From: Pseudomonas sessilinigenes
Lineage (GTDB): Bacteria > Pseudomonadota > Gammaproteobacteria > Pseudomonadales > Pseudomonadaceae
Length of the DNA stretch: 64,000 nt
NCBI RefSeq assembly: GCF_003850565.1
Contig: NZ_CP027706.1
Span: forward strand, 2,294,001 to 2,358,000
Direction: 5' to 3'
This document shows, piece by piece, positions 26,295-35,234 of this stretch (the stretch's first letter is position 1; each line of letters begins with the position of its first letter). The position numbers and the translations under genes were made by a program. Below the pieces are notes generated by a model. The model made no database searches and was not told the origin of the DNA. It was given only the letters and a program-made list of their open reading frames with translations.

Positions 26295-27086
26295 ATGCAA
26301 ATAGACAAGGAACTTCACCCCCTGGACGACGCCATGCGCGAACGGGTCCTGGAGGAGCTGGCGCGGATCGAGCGCGAGCGCAATGTGCAGGTGCTGTATG
26401 CCTGCGAGTCCGGTAGCCGGGCCTGGGGCTTCTCCTCCACCGACAGCGACTACGACGTGCGTTTCATCTACGTGGAGAAACCCGAGTGGTTCATCCAGGT
26501 GGACGCCGCGCGGGACGTGATCGAGCGCCCGCTGGACGATGAGCTGGATGTCAGCGGCTGGGAGCTGCGCAAGACCCTGGGGTTGCTGCGCAAGTCCAAC
26601 CCGACCTTGCTCGAATGGCTCGACTCGCCCCTGGTGTATCGCCGCGAGGTGGCTGCGACCGCGCGTTTGCGCGAGTTGGCCGAGGCCTTCTACAGCCCGC
26701 CGGCGGCACGTAACCACTACCTGTCGATGGCCCGGAAGAACTTTCGCGGTTACCTCCAGGGCGACAGCGTGCGGTTCAAGAAATACTTCTATGTGCTGCG
26801 ACCGTTGCTGGCGGTGCGCTGGATCGACCAGGGCCGGGGCCGACCGCCCATGACCTTCGCCGAGCTGCTGGAGACCGTCGATGATCGGCGCTTGCTGGAC
26901 GAGGTGGATGAGCTGCTGGACTTGAAGCGTCGTGCCGATGAGTCCGCCTACGGTCCACGGCGCCCGGCGTTGCACGACTTCATCGCCGCCGAGTTGGAGC
27001 GCCCGGTGCCGAAGCTTGCGCGCACCCATGAAGACAATGCCCTGCTGGACGCCTACTTGAGAGACACCGTCCGGCACTACGCTTAA
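26295..27086 (+). CDS. RlaP/YcgL-type nucleotidyltransferase of RNA repair
   Basis: The 263-residue protein belongs to the DNA polymerase beta-like 'RNA repair pathway' nucleotidyltransferases (PF10127 as I recall). The active-site motif GSRAWGFSSTDSDYDVRFIY (about 36-55) has the GS and the Asp-x-Asp metal ligands. LLEWLDSPLVYR and KKYFYVLRPLLAVRWI are further family-like segments. It probably adds or removes nucleotides at RNA ends next to RtcB/RtcA action. The ATG at 26295 follows AGGAAGCAGGAC; rtcA starts 5 bp after the stop. Confidence 0.88.
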   Translation: MQIDKELHPLDDAMRERVLEELARIERERNVQVLYACESGSRAWGFSSTDSDYDVRFIYVEKPEWFIQVDAARDVIERPLDDELDVSGWELRKTLGLLRKSNPTLLEWLDSPLVYRREVAATARLRELAEAFYSPPAARNHYLSMARKNFRGYLQGDSVRFKKYFYVLRPLLAVRWIDQGRGRPPMTFAELLETVDDRRLLDEVDELLDLKRRADESAYGPRRPALHDFIAAELERPVPKLARTHEDNALLDAYLRDTVRHYA

Positions 27087-27091
27087 GGAAC

Positions 27092-28126
27092 ATGATGAAA
27101 CAGGATGTGATCGAGCTGGACGGCGCCATTGGCGGCGGCCAGGTACTGCGCAGTGCCCTGAGCCTGTCGATGCTCACCGGCAAGGCCCTGCGGATCAGCA
27201 ATATACGCGCCCGGCGCAGCCGTTCGGGCCTGATGCGCCAGCACCTGACGGCGGTCCAGGCCGCTGCCCAGGTGTGTGGGGCCAGGGTCCGGGGGGCCGA
27301 GCTGGGCTCCCAGGTGCTGGACTTCGAACCGGGGCCGATCCGTGGCGGTGACTACCGCTTCGCCATCGGCACCGCCGGCAGCTGCACCCTGGTGTTGCAG
27401 ACCTTGCTGCCGGCCTTGCTCCAGGCCCCGGAACCCAGCCGGGTGACGGTTACCGGCGGCACCCATAATCCCCTGGCACCACCGGCGGACTTCCTCCAGC
27501 AATCCTGGCTGCCGCAGCTGCGACGCATGGGCGCGCAGGTCGAGTTGCAGTTGCTGCGCCATGGTTTCGTACCGGCTGGCGGTGGCGAGCTGGAACTGTT
27601 GGTCCGGCCTTCGCCCCTGCAGCCTGTGCATCTGCAAGAGCGTGGCGCCTTGCTCGGGCGTAGGGCCTGGGCCCTGAGCGCCGGCTTGCCGGAACATGTG
27701 GCCGAGCGTGAGCTGCGGCGGGTGGGCAATCGCCTGGGGCTGTCCCGGGAGGAGCTGCAAGACGTGCAGTTGGATGAGCAATACGGCCCGGGCAATGTGC
27801 TGTTGCTGGAGTTTGCCTACGAGCACCTGACCGAGCTGTTCTGCGGTTTCGCCCAGAACGGCCTGCGGGCCGAAAGCGTCGCCGATGCTGCCATCGACCA
27901 GGCCCGGGAATGGCTGGCCTCCGGCGCGGTGGTGGCCGAATGCCTGGCCGACCAGTTGTTGCTGCCCATGGCCCTGGCCGGTGGTGGCAGCTTCACCACG
28001 CCGCGCCTGACCAATCATCTGGCGAGCAACATCCAGGTGATCGAAGCCTTCCTGCCGGTGCGCTTCCAGACGCGCTCCCTGGGCGAGCAGGTGCTGCACG
28101 TGGAGTGTCGTTCCCAGGACCGATAG
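27092..28126 (+). CDS. rtcA: RtcA RNA 3'-terminal phosphate cyclase
   Basis: The 344-residue enzyme converts RNA 3'-phosphate to 2',3'-cyclic phosphate with ATP. It shows LDGAIGGGQVLRSALSLSMLTG, RSGLMRQHLTAVQAA, GGDYRFAIGTAGSCTLVLQTLLPAL and a C-terminal TNHLASNIQVIEAFLPVRF. The His in NHL is the adenylylated residue by comparison with E. coli. It is the last gene of the RtcR/sigma-54 operon and lies 5 bp after the nucleotidyltransferase gene. Confidence 0.95.
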   Translation: MMKQDVIELDGAIGGGQVLRSALSLSMLTGKALRISNIRARRSRSGLMRQHLTAVQAAAQVCGARVRGAELGSQVLDFEPGPIRGGDYRFAIGTAGSCTLVLQTLLPALLQAPEPSRVTVTGGTHNPLAPPADFLQQSWLPQLRRMGAQVELQLLRHGFVPAGGGELELLVRPSPLQPVHLQERGALLGRRAWALSAGLPEHVAERELRRVGNRLGLSREELQDVQLDEQYGPGNVLLLEFAYEHLTELFCGFAQNGLRAESVADAAIDQAREWLASGAVVAECLADQLLLPMALAGGGSFTTPRLTNHLASNIQVIEAFLPVRFQTRSLGEQVLHVECRSQDR

Positions 28127-28162
28127 GCGTAGAGTGCCCCGGTCAACCTGGAGGTCGCGAAG

Positions 28163-28798
28163 ATGTATCACTTGTATGGAAGCCAGGGCACGGGTTCGGC
28201 CATGGTGGAGATTGCCCTGGAGTATTGCCAGGCGCCGTACCGCTGCATCGAGGCCGCGCCCTGGCAAGCCAGCCCGGGGCGGGATGCCCTGGAGCGGCTC
28301 AATCCGTTGGTGCAGATTCCCACCTTGCAACTGCCCGACGGCAGCATCCTCACGGAAAGCGCGGCGATCCTGATCCACCTCGGGTTGCAGTTCGCCGATT
28401 CCGGGTTGCTGCCGACCCAGGCCTCGGCGCGGGCCCAGGTCATTCGTGGCTTGGTGTACATCGCCGCCAACTGCTATTCGGCGATCGGCATTCTCGACTA
28501 CCCGGGGCGTTGGGTGAGCGATGCCGATCCGGCGTTGGAGGCGCGGGTGCGCGAGGCGACCGGGCAGCGCCTGCACCACGCCTGGGAGCTGTTCGCCCGC
28601 CAGTTCGTCCCACGGCCTTTCCTGGGTGGCGCCGCACCCGGGGCCCTGGATATCCAGGCGGCGGTGGTGTCGCGCTGGGGCGGCGCCAGGGACGCGCTGC
28701 GCCACAGCCAGCCGGACTTCGTGGCGTTGCTCGAGCGCATCGAGCACGAGCCCCGAGTGGCCCCGGTGCTGGCCCGGCACTGGCCCGAATCCCGCTGA
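28163..28798 (+). CDS. Glutathione S-transferase family protein
   Basis: The 211-residue protein has a thioredoxin-like N-domain (MYHLYGSQGTGSAMVEIALEYCQAPY, NPLVQIPTLQLPDGSILTESAAILIHL), with the cis-Pro in QIPTLQLP and the glutathione-binding ESAAIL. The helical C-domain follows. The catalytic residue is not obvious (Ser7 or Thr10 near the N-terminus). Start at the ATG 28163. It is 36 bp after rtcA but probably not part of that system. Confidence 0.85.
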   Translation: MYHLYGSQGTGSAMVEIALEYCQAPYRCIEAAPWQASPGRDALERLNPLVQIPTLQLPDGSILTESAAILIHLGLQFADSGLLPTQASARAQVIRGLVYIAANCYSAIGILDYPGRWVSDADPALEARVREATGQRLHHAWELFARQFVPRPFLGGAAPGALDIQAAVVSRWGGARDALRHSQPDFVALLERIEHEPRVAPVLARHWPESR

Positions 28799-28879
28799 GA
28801 GCCGGCTTGAGGTGTCGGGGGCAAAGCTGGCAGTCTGCGCGCCCGGATTCCCCAAGGTTCACTTCGAGGACGTTACGCA

Positions 28880-29968
28880 ATGGATGGCAAGCACTGGCCC
28901 AAGGCCCTGAACCGACTGCTGCTGATGGTGCAAGGCGCCGTGGTGATCAGTGGTTGGTTCAGTGCCACCTTCGTCATCGGCACCAGCAGCGGCCGGCCAT
29001 TGCTGGGGCTGTGCCTGGCCTTGGCGCTGGGGATCCTGGGCATCTTCGTGCATGAGGCCGGGCACTACCTGGCGGCCCGCTGGTGGGGCATGCCGGTGCT
29101 GTCGATGCGGCTCACCGTCCTCGAACTCCAGGCGCGGCGGCGTGGCTGGCGGCTTCGCCTGCGCAAGTGCCTGGGCGGTTATGTGATGGCGGCAAGCAAC
29201 CTGCAACGCTCGCTGCGCGGGCAATGGCTGGCGGTGGCGTTCTGCGGTCCATTGCTGAACCTGCTGGCGGGCCTGGCCGCCCTGGGCCTCGGACTCGCCT
29301 GGCCTGGGTTGTCCGGCGCGGTGCTCCTGGGGTTTGCCGCGATCAACCTGGCGTTGGGAGTGGCCAATCTCATTCCGACCCTGGGGACCATGCCCAGCGA
29401 CGGCCTGCTGCTGTGGCGCTGGTTCACTCATCGTGACGACCAGCTAGCGGAACTGGCCTACGCCCGATTGCTGGCCCTGAGCGTGGCCGGAGCCACCAGT
29501 GGGCAGTTGCCGCAAGCGGACCTCGAACACCTGGACCAGGCGGCCATGCCCCAGCCCCTGGTCGCCTTCAGCTATCGGCTGGCTGCCCGGCAAGAGCAGG
29601 GCGACTGGGCGGCGGCGCAGGCGATGGAACCTGAACTGGAGCGGCTGCTGGAGGGCCGGGCAGGGGAACTGCCTGGCCTGCAAGTGATGGTCGATCTGTT
29701 GCGCACGGAACTGGCCTTCTGCCGTGCCTGCCAGCAACGTGATGCGAGCCTGCTGCAAGGGGCTCCGCTGACCGCCGAGGTCGAGTGGTATTCGCCCTGG
29801 TTACGGCCGCGGGGCCAGGCCCTGGCGGCATTCCTCGACGGTGATCGGCAGCGGGGCGAGTCGCACCTGGAGCAGGTCCAGCGGCTGGCCGATGACAGCG
29901 TGATTTTGTCCCTGGGCAAGAGCGAAGCCTTGTTGGCCGGGCATCTGCGGGCCTTGCCCGGAGCGTAG
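28880..29968 (+). CDS. M50-family membrane metallopeptidase-like protein
   Basis: The 362-residue protein has the zinc-site motif HEAGH (residues about 58-62) in an N-terminal membrane helix (LALALGILGIFVHEAGHYLAARW). Further helices and NLIPTLGTMPSDG, the second zinc-ligand motif of site-2 proteases, follow. About four membrane helices come first, then a soluble C-terminal domain (about 180-362) of TPR-like helices. The substrate is unknown, and there is no PDZ domain. Confidence 0.82.
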   Translation: MDGKHWPKALNRLLLMVQGAVVISGWFSATFVIGTSSGRPLLGLCLALALGILGIFVHEAGHYLAARWWGMPVLSMRLTVLELQARRRGWRLRLRKCLGGYVMAASNLQRSLRGQWLAVAFCGPLLNLLAGLAALGLGLAWPGLSGAVLLGFAAINLALGVANLIPTLGTMPSDGLLLWRWFTHRDDQLAELAYARLLALSVAGATSGQLPQADLEHLDQAAMPQPLVAFSYRLAARQEQGDWAAAQAMEPELERLLEGRAGELPGLQVMVDLLRTELAFCRACQQRDASLLQGAPLTAEVEWYSPWLRPRGQALAAFLDGDRQRGESHLEQVQRLADDSVILSLGKSEALLAGHLRALPGA

Positions 29969-30069
29969 GGGCGGGGGAGATTGGCGCGGCGCTGAAAACC
30001 GTCGGTTTTGCCGGGCAAAGCTCTTATACTCCGGCGCCTCGTTTTCATACCCAGCAAAAGGACTCACCT

Positions 30070-30363
30070 GTGGCCAACGAACCGGATCACGAATTCTACG
30101 ATCGCGCCGACGCCATCATCGACCTGGCCAATTCCCAGGTCGCCACCTGCGGCCGTGGCAAGGTCAGCGCCTCGCTGATGTACGCCAATGCCCGTTTCTG
30201 CGCATTCATCCGCGCCACCGGCTGCCGTGACGCCGAGGAAATGGCCGCTTCCAAGCAGCAGACGCTGGACTACTTCGTCGATCAGTTCCGCCACATGCTC
30301 GACGAGCACTTGACGGACTACGCCGAGAACTTCGCGCAGTACACCCACCGCTCGCCAGAGTGA
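30070..30363 (+). CDS. DUF3144 family protein
   Basis: The 97-residue acidic protein (HEFYDRADAIIDLANSQV...SASLMYANARFCAFI...YFVDQFRHMLDEHL) matches DUF3144 as I remember it. It starts with GTG at 30070 behind AAAGGA; no ATG is available nearby. A strong hairpin follows. Function unknown. Confidence 0.85.
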   Translation: MANEPDHEFYDRADAIIDLANSQVATCGRGKVSASLMYANARFCAFIRATGCRDAEEMAASKQQTLDYFVDQFRHMLDEHLTDYAENFAQYTHRSPE

Positions 30364-30369
30364 AGACCG

Positions 30370-30389
30370 CCGGCGCCGCCTGGCGCCGG
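30370..30389 (+). terminator. Hairpin after DUF3144 gene
   Basis: CCGGCGCC, loop GCCT, GGCGCCGG; no T-run follows. Confidence 0.5.
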
Positions 30390-30566
30390 GGCACCCAACC
30401 GCTGGTCCTGTTCCTGCCAGGAGTCCCGAGGCTTGCCGAGGGGCTCGACTAGACTTCGCTTGCGGCGCGTCTTGCCGGTCGTTGCACCTGTACCAGAGGC
30501 CAGCGTCCGGTAGTGGCAGGCGCTGCCTGCAAGCAGGACATACCCAATCAGCAAGGAGTGCCAACC

Positions 30567-30983
30567 ATGATCGTCATTCCACAACGTGTCATCGAAAACG
30601 GTAGTGTCATCTCGCTGCGTGGCGACTCGGGCAACTACATGTCGCGCATGGGCGCGACCGGCCTGGAGTTGTCCAAGGGTTCCATCGATCAGTACTGCAA
30701 GTTCAAGGTGGTGCTGGTGCAGATCGGCACCGACAAGAAGCTCGCCCTGCAGGGCGATAACGGCAAGTTCATGTCGCGCATGGGGGCCACGGGCCTGGAG
30801 CTGTCCAAGGACAGCATCGACCCGTATTGCCAGTTCGCCTACGCCATCGATACGGCCAGCGGCCAGATATCCCTGCGTGGCGACAACGGCAAGTGGATGT
30901 CGCGGATGGGCGAGAAGGGCTTGGAGCTGTCCAAGGACGGCATCGATCGCTTCAGCCAGTTCATGCTGGTGCTCGAAGGTTGA
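30567..30983 (+). CDS. Three-repeat beta-trefoil-like protein
   Basis: The 138-residue protein is made of three near-identical repeats of about 30 residues (17-46, 60-90, 103-132). Each reads like LRGDNGKxMSRMGxxGLELSKDxID, with spacing of about 43 residues. This is the pattern of a three-fold beta-trefoil, as in fascin-type or lectin-like proteins. There is no signal peptide. The ATG at 30567 follows AAGGAG. No function is known to me; sugar or ligand binding, or a toxin-like role, is possible. Confidence 0.8.
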   Translation: MIVIPQRVIENGSVISLRGDSGNYMSRMGATGLELSKGSIDQYCKFKVVLVQIGTDKKLALQGDNGKFMSRMGATGLELSKDSIDPYCQFAYAIDTASGQISLRGDNGKWMSRMGEKGLELSKDGIDRFSQFMLVLEG

Positions 30984-31004
30984 GGCGCACGCGATAAGGG
31001 CTCA

Positions 31005-31045
31005 AGCCGCAGGTGGCCATGCTTCTATGGCTCGAGCCTGCGGCT
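31005..31045 (+). terminator. Long hairpin after trefoil gene
   Basis: AGCCGCAGG pairs with CCTGCGGCT, with an inner GGCCAT/ATGGCT helix. It lies 22 bp after the stop and has only a weak T-rich tail (CTTTA). Confidence 0.55.
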
Positions 31046-31050
31046 CGGCT

Positions 31051-31230
31051 TTACCCGCTCCGCGCCAGGACCTCCATCAACTCGCCGCCGTTCTTCACCG
31101 CGATCACCGTGGCCAGCAAATCCTCCAGGCAGGTCAGGCTGCCTGAGGTGCGCATGTCCCCCTGCCGTCCCTCGACCTGAAAGCTCCAAGGCCCCCGGCG
31201 TCCGCTGCTGGGCAATTCGAACTGCACGCA
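31051..31230 (-). pseudogene. Remnant of a LysR-type regulator (effector domain)
   Basis: The minus-strand frame reads CVQFELPSSGRRGPWSFQVEG...SGSLTCLEDLLATVIAVKNGGELM and then stops. This resembles the middle of a LysR substrate-binding domain (the CIRFRxPSSGR...PWxF pattern). The DNA-binding half and the last part are missing. It abuts an SDR remnant on the other strand, so both look like parts of a deleted divergent pair. Confidence 0.55.
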
Positions 31231-31233
31231 TGG

Positions 31234-31398
31234 GTGCTCGGCCGGCGCCTCCTGGCCCCGGAACTGGCCGGCTCCCAGGTCCAGATCAATGCGGTGGTGC
31301 CGGGGATCGTCGATCCCCCCTTGCACCCGACCGAGCCGCAGACCCGTGCCGCGCTCCAGGCCCTGGCCCCAGCGGGCGTATCGGCGGCGAGACGGTAA
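31234..31398 (+). pseudogene. Remnant of a short-chain dehydrogenase C-terminus
   Basis: The plus-strand frame, which has no own start, reads VLGRRLLAPELAGSQVQINAVVPGIVD, then PLHPTEPQTRAALQALAPAG, and stops at 31396. The LAPELAGxxVxINAVxPGIVDxPL pattern is the helix-F to loop region after the SDR active site. Everything upstream, including the cofactor motif and Tyr-x-x-x-Lys, is missing. Confidence 0.65.
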
Positions 31399-31553
31399 CG
31401 GTGATCCGCCGGCGCGAGCGCGACAGGCGAGGCTGACGCATCGGGCACGCCCTGGCCGCAAGTGAGATTTATGTGAACGATGTCACTCTTTTCTCAAGGG
31501 AATCCTGGTCGCGGTCGATAACGTCGGGATGCCTAACTGATACGGAGTTCGTC

Positions 31554-33569
31554 ATGGCTTTGCTTCCGGTTCGTCTGTCTCATCGTTTGACCCTCGGCAG
31601 CGTGCTGCTGTTGCTGTTCACGGCGTTGGCGGTTTTTGCCGTGATGACCCTGCGGGGACAACCCAAGGTAGTGGAGGCGAGCTCGGCGTTGATCGAACAG
31701 ACCGGCAGTGCCATCGTCCGTCAACTGGCCTTGCAGTTGGCGGGAATCGAAGGCGTGACCGTGAGCATGGCGCACATGGTCGAGGGCCTGCCCAAGGAGC
31801 CGGAGCTGGTCATGGCCACCGCGCCCAAGGTGATCGACCACGAGAACGACAAGGCCATCGCCGGTGGCGGGATCTGGCCGGAACCCAATGCCTTCGCCCC
31901 GGGCGTGGAACGCCGCAGCTTCTTCTGGGGCCGCAGCGACGCGGGCTCGCTGGTGTATTCCGATGACTACAACGTCGCTGGCAGCGCCGGTTATCACCAT
32001 GAAGCCTGGTACACGGGGGCGCGCAATAGCGCCGCCGGGCACTGCCTGTGGTCCGAGGCCTACCAGGACCCGGTGACCCAGGTGCCGATGACCACCTGCA
32101 GCGTGCCCTATCGCCAGGGCGGCGCCTTTGCCGGGGTGGCCACCATCGACCTGCGCCTGGACGATCTCGCGCGCTTCCTCAAGGAACAGGGTTCGGTCAC
32201 CGGCGGTTATGCCTTCGCCCTGGACCAGGCCGGCAACGTCCTGTACTTCCCCGACGCCCAGGCCAGCGGTGGCGCGCAGATGCTCAGCTTCGACGCCTTG
32301 AGCAAGCAGCAGGCCTGGTTGCGCCCGGTGGCCGAGACCCTGGCCAGCGCGGCGCGCCCCGGCCAGGTGCGCAGCCTCGACCTGGACCGCGACGGACGCT
32401 TACAGGAAGCGGCGCGGGTCAGCCTGTTCACCATGCCTGGCACCGGTTGGACCATCGGCCTGGTGACTCCAGAGAAACGGGTCACCGGCCTGGCCCGGGC
32501 CATGACCACCGAGATCCTGTTGTTCCTCCTGCCATTGCTGGCCCTGTTGCTGTTCTTCGCCTGGCTGGCGGGCAACAAGCTGATTGCCCAGCTCGAGGAA
32601 ACCACCCGCCAGATCGATGCCCTGGGCAGTGGCCAGGCCACCGACAATGCCGAGCTGCACGTGGATCGGGCCGATGAGATCGGCGCCCTGCGTGGCGCGG
32701 TCAACCGCTATGCCGGGCAACTGCGGCAGATGCTGCAGAAGATCGCCAGCGAAGCCCGCCAGTTGCAGAGCGAGGCCGCGCGCCTGGGCGAGTTGAGCAG
32801 CACCCTGGCCCGGCGCGCCGAGCAGCAGCGCCAGGAAAACACCCAACTGGCCACGGCCATCACCGAGATGTCCTCCAGTGCCCAGGAAGTGGCGCAGAAC
32901 ACCAACAACTGCGCCGATACCGCGCGCCAGTCGCTGGTGGTGGTGCAGGATGGCCAGCAGCGGGTGGCGGCCAATAGCGAGTCGATCCAGCAACTGTCCA
33001 CGGAAATGGCCGAGGCAGCCTCGGTGATCCAGCGCCTGGAGCAGGACAGCCAGCAGGTCGGCGCGGTCCTGGACGTGATCAAGGCCATCTCCGAGCAGAC
33101 CAACTTGCTGGCCCTCAATGCCGCCATCGAGGCGGCCCGGGCCGGCGAACAGGGCCGTGGTTTCGCTGTAGTGGCCGACGAGGTGCGGACCCTGGCCGGG
33201 CGTACCCAGACCTCGGCCAACGAGATCAGCGGCATGATCAACGACCTGCAGCAGGCCTCGCGCCAGGCGGTGCAGGCCATCCAGTCCGGCGAGTCACGCA
33301 CCCGCCAGGCGGTGGGCGAGGCGGCCGGGGCTTCGGACGCGCTGTCCAGTACGGTCAACAGCTTCGATGACATCTCCCAGCGGGCGCAGCAGATTGCCGT
33401 GGCGGCGCAGGAGCAGAGCCACGTGACCCAGGAAATCAACGAGCTGGCGGTACGTATCCACAGCATCAGCGAAGACAACGCCCGGGACGCCCAGGCCCTG
33501 GACAAGGTCAGCGAGGCCATGCAGGCCTTGTCAGGACGCCTGGCCGATCTCAGTCACGGTCAGATCTGA
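31554..33569 (+). CDS. Methyl-accepting chemotaxis protein
   Basis: The 671-residue receptor has an N-terminal membrane helix (about 14-33). A periplasmic sensor of about 300 residues resembles dCache ([38 protein letters not shown]). The second helix ([19 protein letters not shown]), a HAMP segment and the signalling hairpin with the conserved tip ([35 protein letters not shown]) follow. There is no C-terminal CheR/CheB pentapeptide. The ligand is unknown. The ATG at 31554 follows CGGAG. Confidence 0.93.
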   Translation: MALLPVRLSHRLTLGSVLLLLFTALAVFAVMTLRGQPKVVEASSALIEQTGSAIVRQLALQLAGIEGVTVSMAHMVEGLPKEPELVMATAPKVIDHENDKAIAGGGIWPEPNAFAPGVERRSFFWGRSDAGSLVYSDDYNVAGSAGYHHEAWYTGARNSAAGHCLWSEAYQDPVTQVPMTTCSVPYRQGGAFAGVATIDLRLDDLARFLKEQGSVTGGYAFALDQAGNVLYFPDAQASGGAQMLSFDALSKQQAWLRPVAETLASAARPGQVRSLDLDRDGRLQEAARVSLFTMPGTGWTIGLVTPEKRVTGLARAMTTEILLFLLPLLALLLFFAWLAGNKLIAQLEETTRQIDALGSGQATDNAELHVDRADEIGALRGAVNRYAGQLRQMLQKIASEARQLQSEAARLGELSSTLARRAEQQRQENTQLATAITEMSSSAQEVAQNTNNCADTARQSLVVVQDGQQRVAANSESIQQLSTEMAEAASVIQRLEQDSQQVGAVLDVIKAISEQTNLLALNAAIEAARAGEQGRGFAVVADEVRTLAGRTQTSANEISGMINDLQQASRQAVQAIQSGESRTRQAVGEAAGASDALSSTVNSFDDISQRAQQIAVAAQEQSHVTQEINELAVRIHSISEDNARDAQALDKVSEAMQALSGRLADLSHGQI

Positions 33570-33575
33570 AGCCGC

Positions 33576-33606
33576 GCCCGCCCGACCCAGCCAGGGTCGG
33601 GCGGGC
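33576..33606 (+). terminator. Terminator after chemoreceptor
   Basis: A 13-bp stem GCCCGCCCGACCC with its complement across loop AGCCA. A small GGC-TTCG-GCC hairpin and TTTTT follow. Confidence 0.75.
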
Positions 33607-33661
33607 GGCTTCGGCCTTTTTCGCCGCCGGGCCCGCCGGCGCCGAATCAGCTGTACGCCAG

Positions 33662-34090
33662 CTATTGCAGCTTGAAGTTCAGCAACAAGCCCAACGCCAC
33701 ACCGAAGAACCCCAGCAGGCCGCTGCCCAGGGCGCTGCGCGGTGGGCGGCGTTTGGCCAGGTAGCGGGCCGCGGCGGCGCCGAGCACCGCGCCAGGGAAG
33801 TTGAGCAGGTAGTAGATCCAGCCCAGGGCATCCTGGGGGGTGGTGATCCACAGGCAGAACAGCAACAGGTGGATGGCCAGGGCCAGGGCGGCACCGGCGA
33901 CCATGGCCGAGGCCGGGCGGGTCAGGAGCAGCAGGCCGAGGACCAGCGCCTGGGGTAGCCAGTAGGCCGCGAAGTTGTCCCAGAAGTAGTCCAGTGGCAC
34001 CAGGGCCCGGGCAATGGCCAGGGCCAGCCCCAGGGTGACGGCGATGATGGCGGGCAGGTGCCGGAGCGGTAGGCGGTGCAGGAGTGACAT
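33662..34090 (-). CDS. Small integral membrane protein, unknown function
   Basis: The 142-residue protein has about four membrane helices (AIIAVTLGLALAIARALV, WLPQALVLGLLLLT, MVAGAALALAIHLLLFCLW and a C-terminal LGSGLLGFFGVALGLLLNF) and a Lys/Arg cluster (AKRRPPR) between the last two. No family was recognised. The ATG at 34090 with GAGG upstream was preferred over a longer frame without a ribosome binding site. Confidence 0.7.
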   Translation of the reverse strand: MSLLHRLPLRHLPAIIAVTLGLALAIARALVPLDYFWDNFAAYWLPQALVLGLLLLTRPASAMVAGAALALAIHLLLFCLWITTPQDALGWIYYLLNFPGAVLGAAAARYLAKRRPPRSALGSGLLGFFGVALGLLLNFKLQ

Positions 34091-34208
34091 GACGACCTCG
34101 GGATGGGCGGGCAGGGACTTTTTACGGCTCCTGGCTGTACCTGTCCAGTGTGCCGGGGGTGCTTGCTGGTGTTGGGCGGCCCAACCGTGCTGTGCCTGGC
34201 ACGGGTGT

Positions 34209-35102
34209 TCAGGTGGTGCTGCACAGCTCATGCACGCATTGGCGTAGCCAGCGGTGGGCCGGATCGGCTTCCATGCGCGGGTGCCAGAGCAGGGAAATGG
34301 TCATCGGCGCGAGCGCCACCGGCAGATTGAAGGCATGCAGGCCGGCCCGCAGGTTGCTGGTGTGGCGCTCGGGCACCATGGCGATCAGGTCCGAGCCCCG
34401 GGCCAGGGCCAGGGCGGCGGAGAACCCGCTGACCAGGGCCATCACCTGGCGTGCCAGGCCCAGCTCCTGGAGGGCATCGTCCATGGGGCCGTGGTCGTGC
34501 CCCTGGTGGGAGACGAGGATGTGCTGGCCGGCCAGGTACTCGTCGAGGTCGACCGGGCCCCGGCTCAAGGGGTGGCCGGCACGTACCACGCCGACGAAGC
34601 GATCGCGAAACAACGCCCGGGTGCGCAGTTCGGGGCTGGTATCGGCATCCACTACTGCGGTTTCCAGATCGATGCTGGCCTCGCGCAGGGGCTGGCTGTC
34701 GCGGTCCAGCTTGGGCACGAAATGAATCCGCACGCCCGGTGCTTCCCGCTGCAGGCGGGCGAGCAGTGCCGGGCCAAAATTCTCGACGAAACCGTCGCGA
34801 CTGCGCAGGGTAAAGGTGCGACGCAACTGCCGCAGGTCGACCTCGGTGGCCGGGCGCAAGGCGGCCAGGGCTTCTTCCACCAGAGGGCCGATCCGCTGGC
34901 GCAGTTCCAGGGCCCGGGGCGTGGGCACCAAGCCGCGCCCGGCGCGCACCAGCAGCGGGTCGCCGGTGGCCTGGCGCAGGCGGGTCAGGGCCCGGCTCAT
35001 GGCCGACGGGCTCAGTTGCAGGCGTGCGGCGGCACGCGCCACGCTGCCTTCGGCCAGCAGCACGTCCAGGGTCAGCAATAGATTCAGATCGGGAGTCGAC
35101 AT
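34209..35102 (-). CDS. LysR-type transcriptional regulator
   Basis: The 297-residue regulator has an N-terminal winged HTH (LLLTLDVLLAEGSVARAAARLQLSPSAMSRALTRLRQATGDPLLVR) and a substrate-binding domain. It is divergent from the MFS exporter gene 132 bp away and so probably regulates it. The inducer is unknown. Confidence 0.9.
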   Translation of the reverse strand: MSTPDLNLLLTLDVLLAEGSVARAAARLQLSPSAMSRALTRLRQATGDPLLVRAGRGLVPTPRALELRQRIGPLVEEALAALRPATEVDLRQLRRTFTLRSRDGFVENFGPALLARLQREAPGVRIHFVPKLDRDSQPLREASIDLETAVVDADTSPELRTRALFRDRFVGVVRAGHPLSRGPVDLDEYLAGQHILVSHQGHDHGPMDDALQELGLARQVMALVSGFSAALALARGSDLIAMVPERHTSNLRAGLHAFNLPVALAPMTISLLWHPRMEADPAHRWLRQCVHELCSTT

Positions 35103-35234
35103 GGGCGAAATCTAGCATGGCCGAGCGCGGCTGGCATGGCGTTGCCTGCAGCTATTCACTGCACCTGCCGCGCCTTCCGCCGCCCTTGCAGCCAGCCCAG
35201 GCTAGGAGACCGATCACCACGCAGGAGTCGCTGC

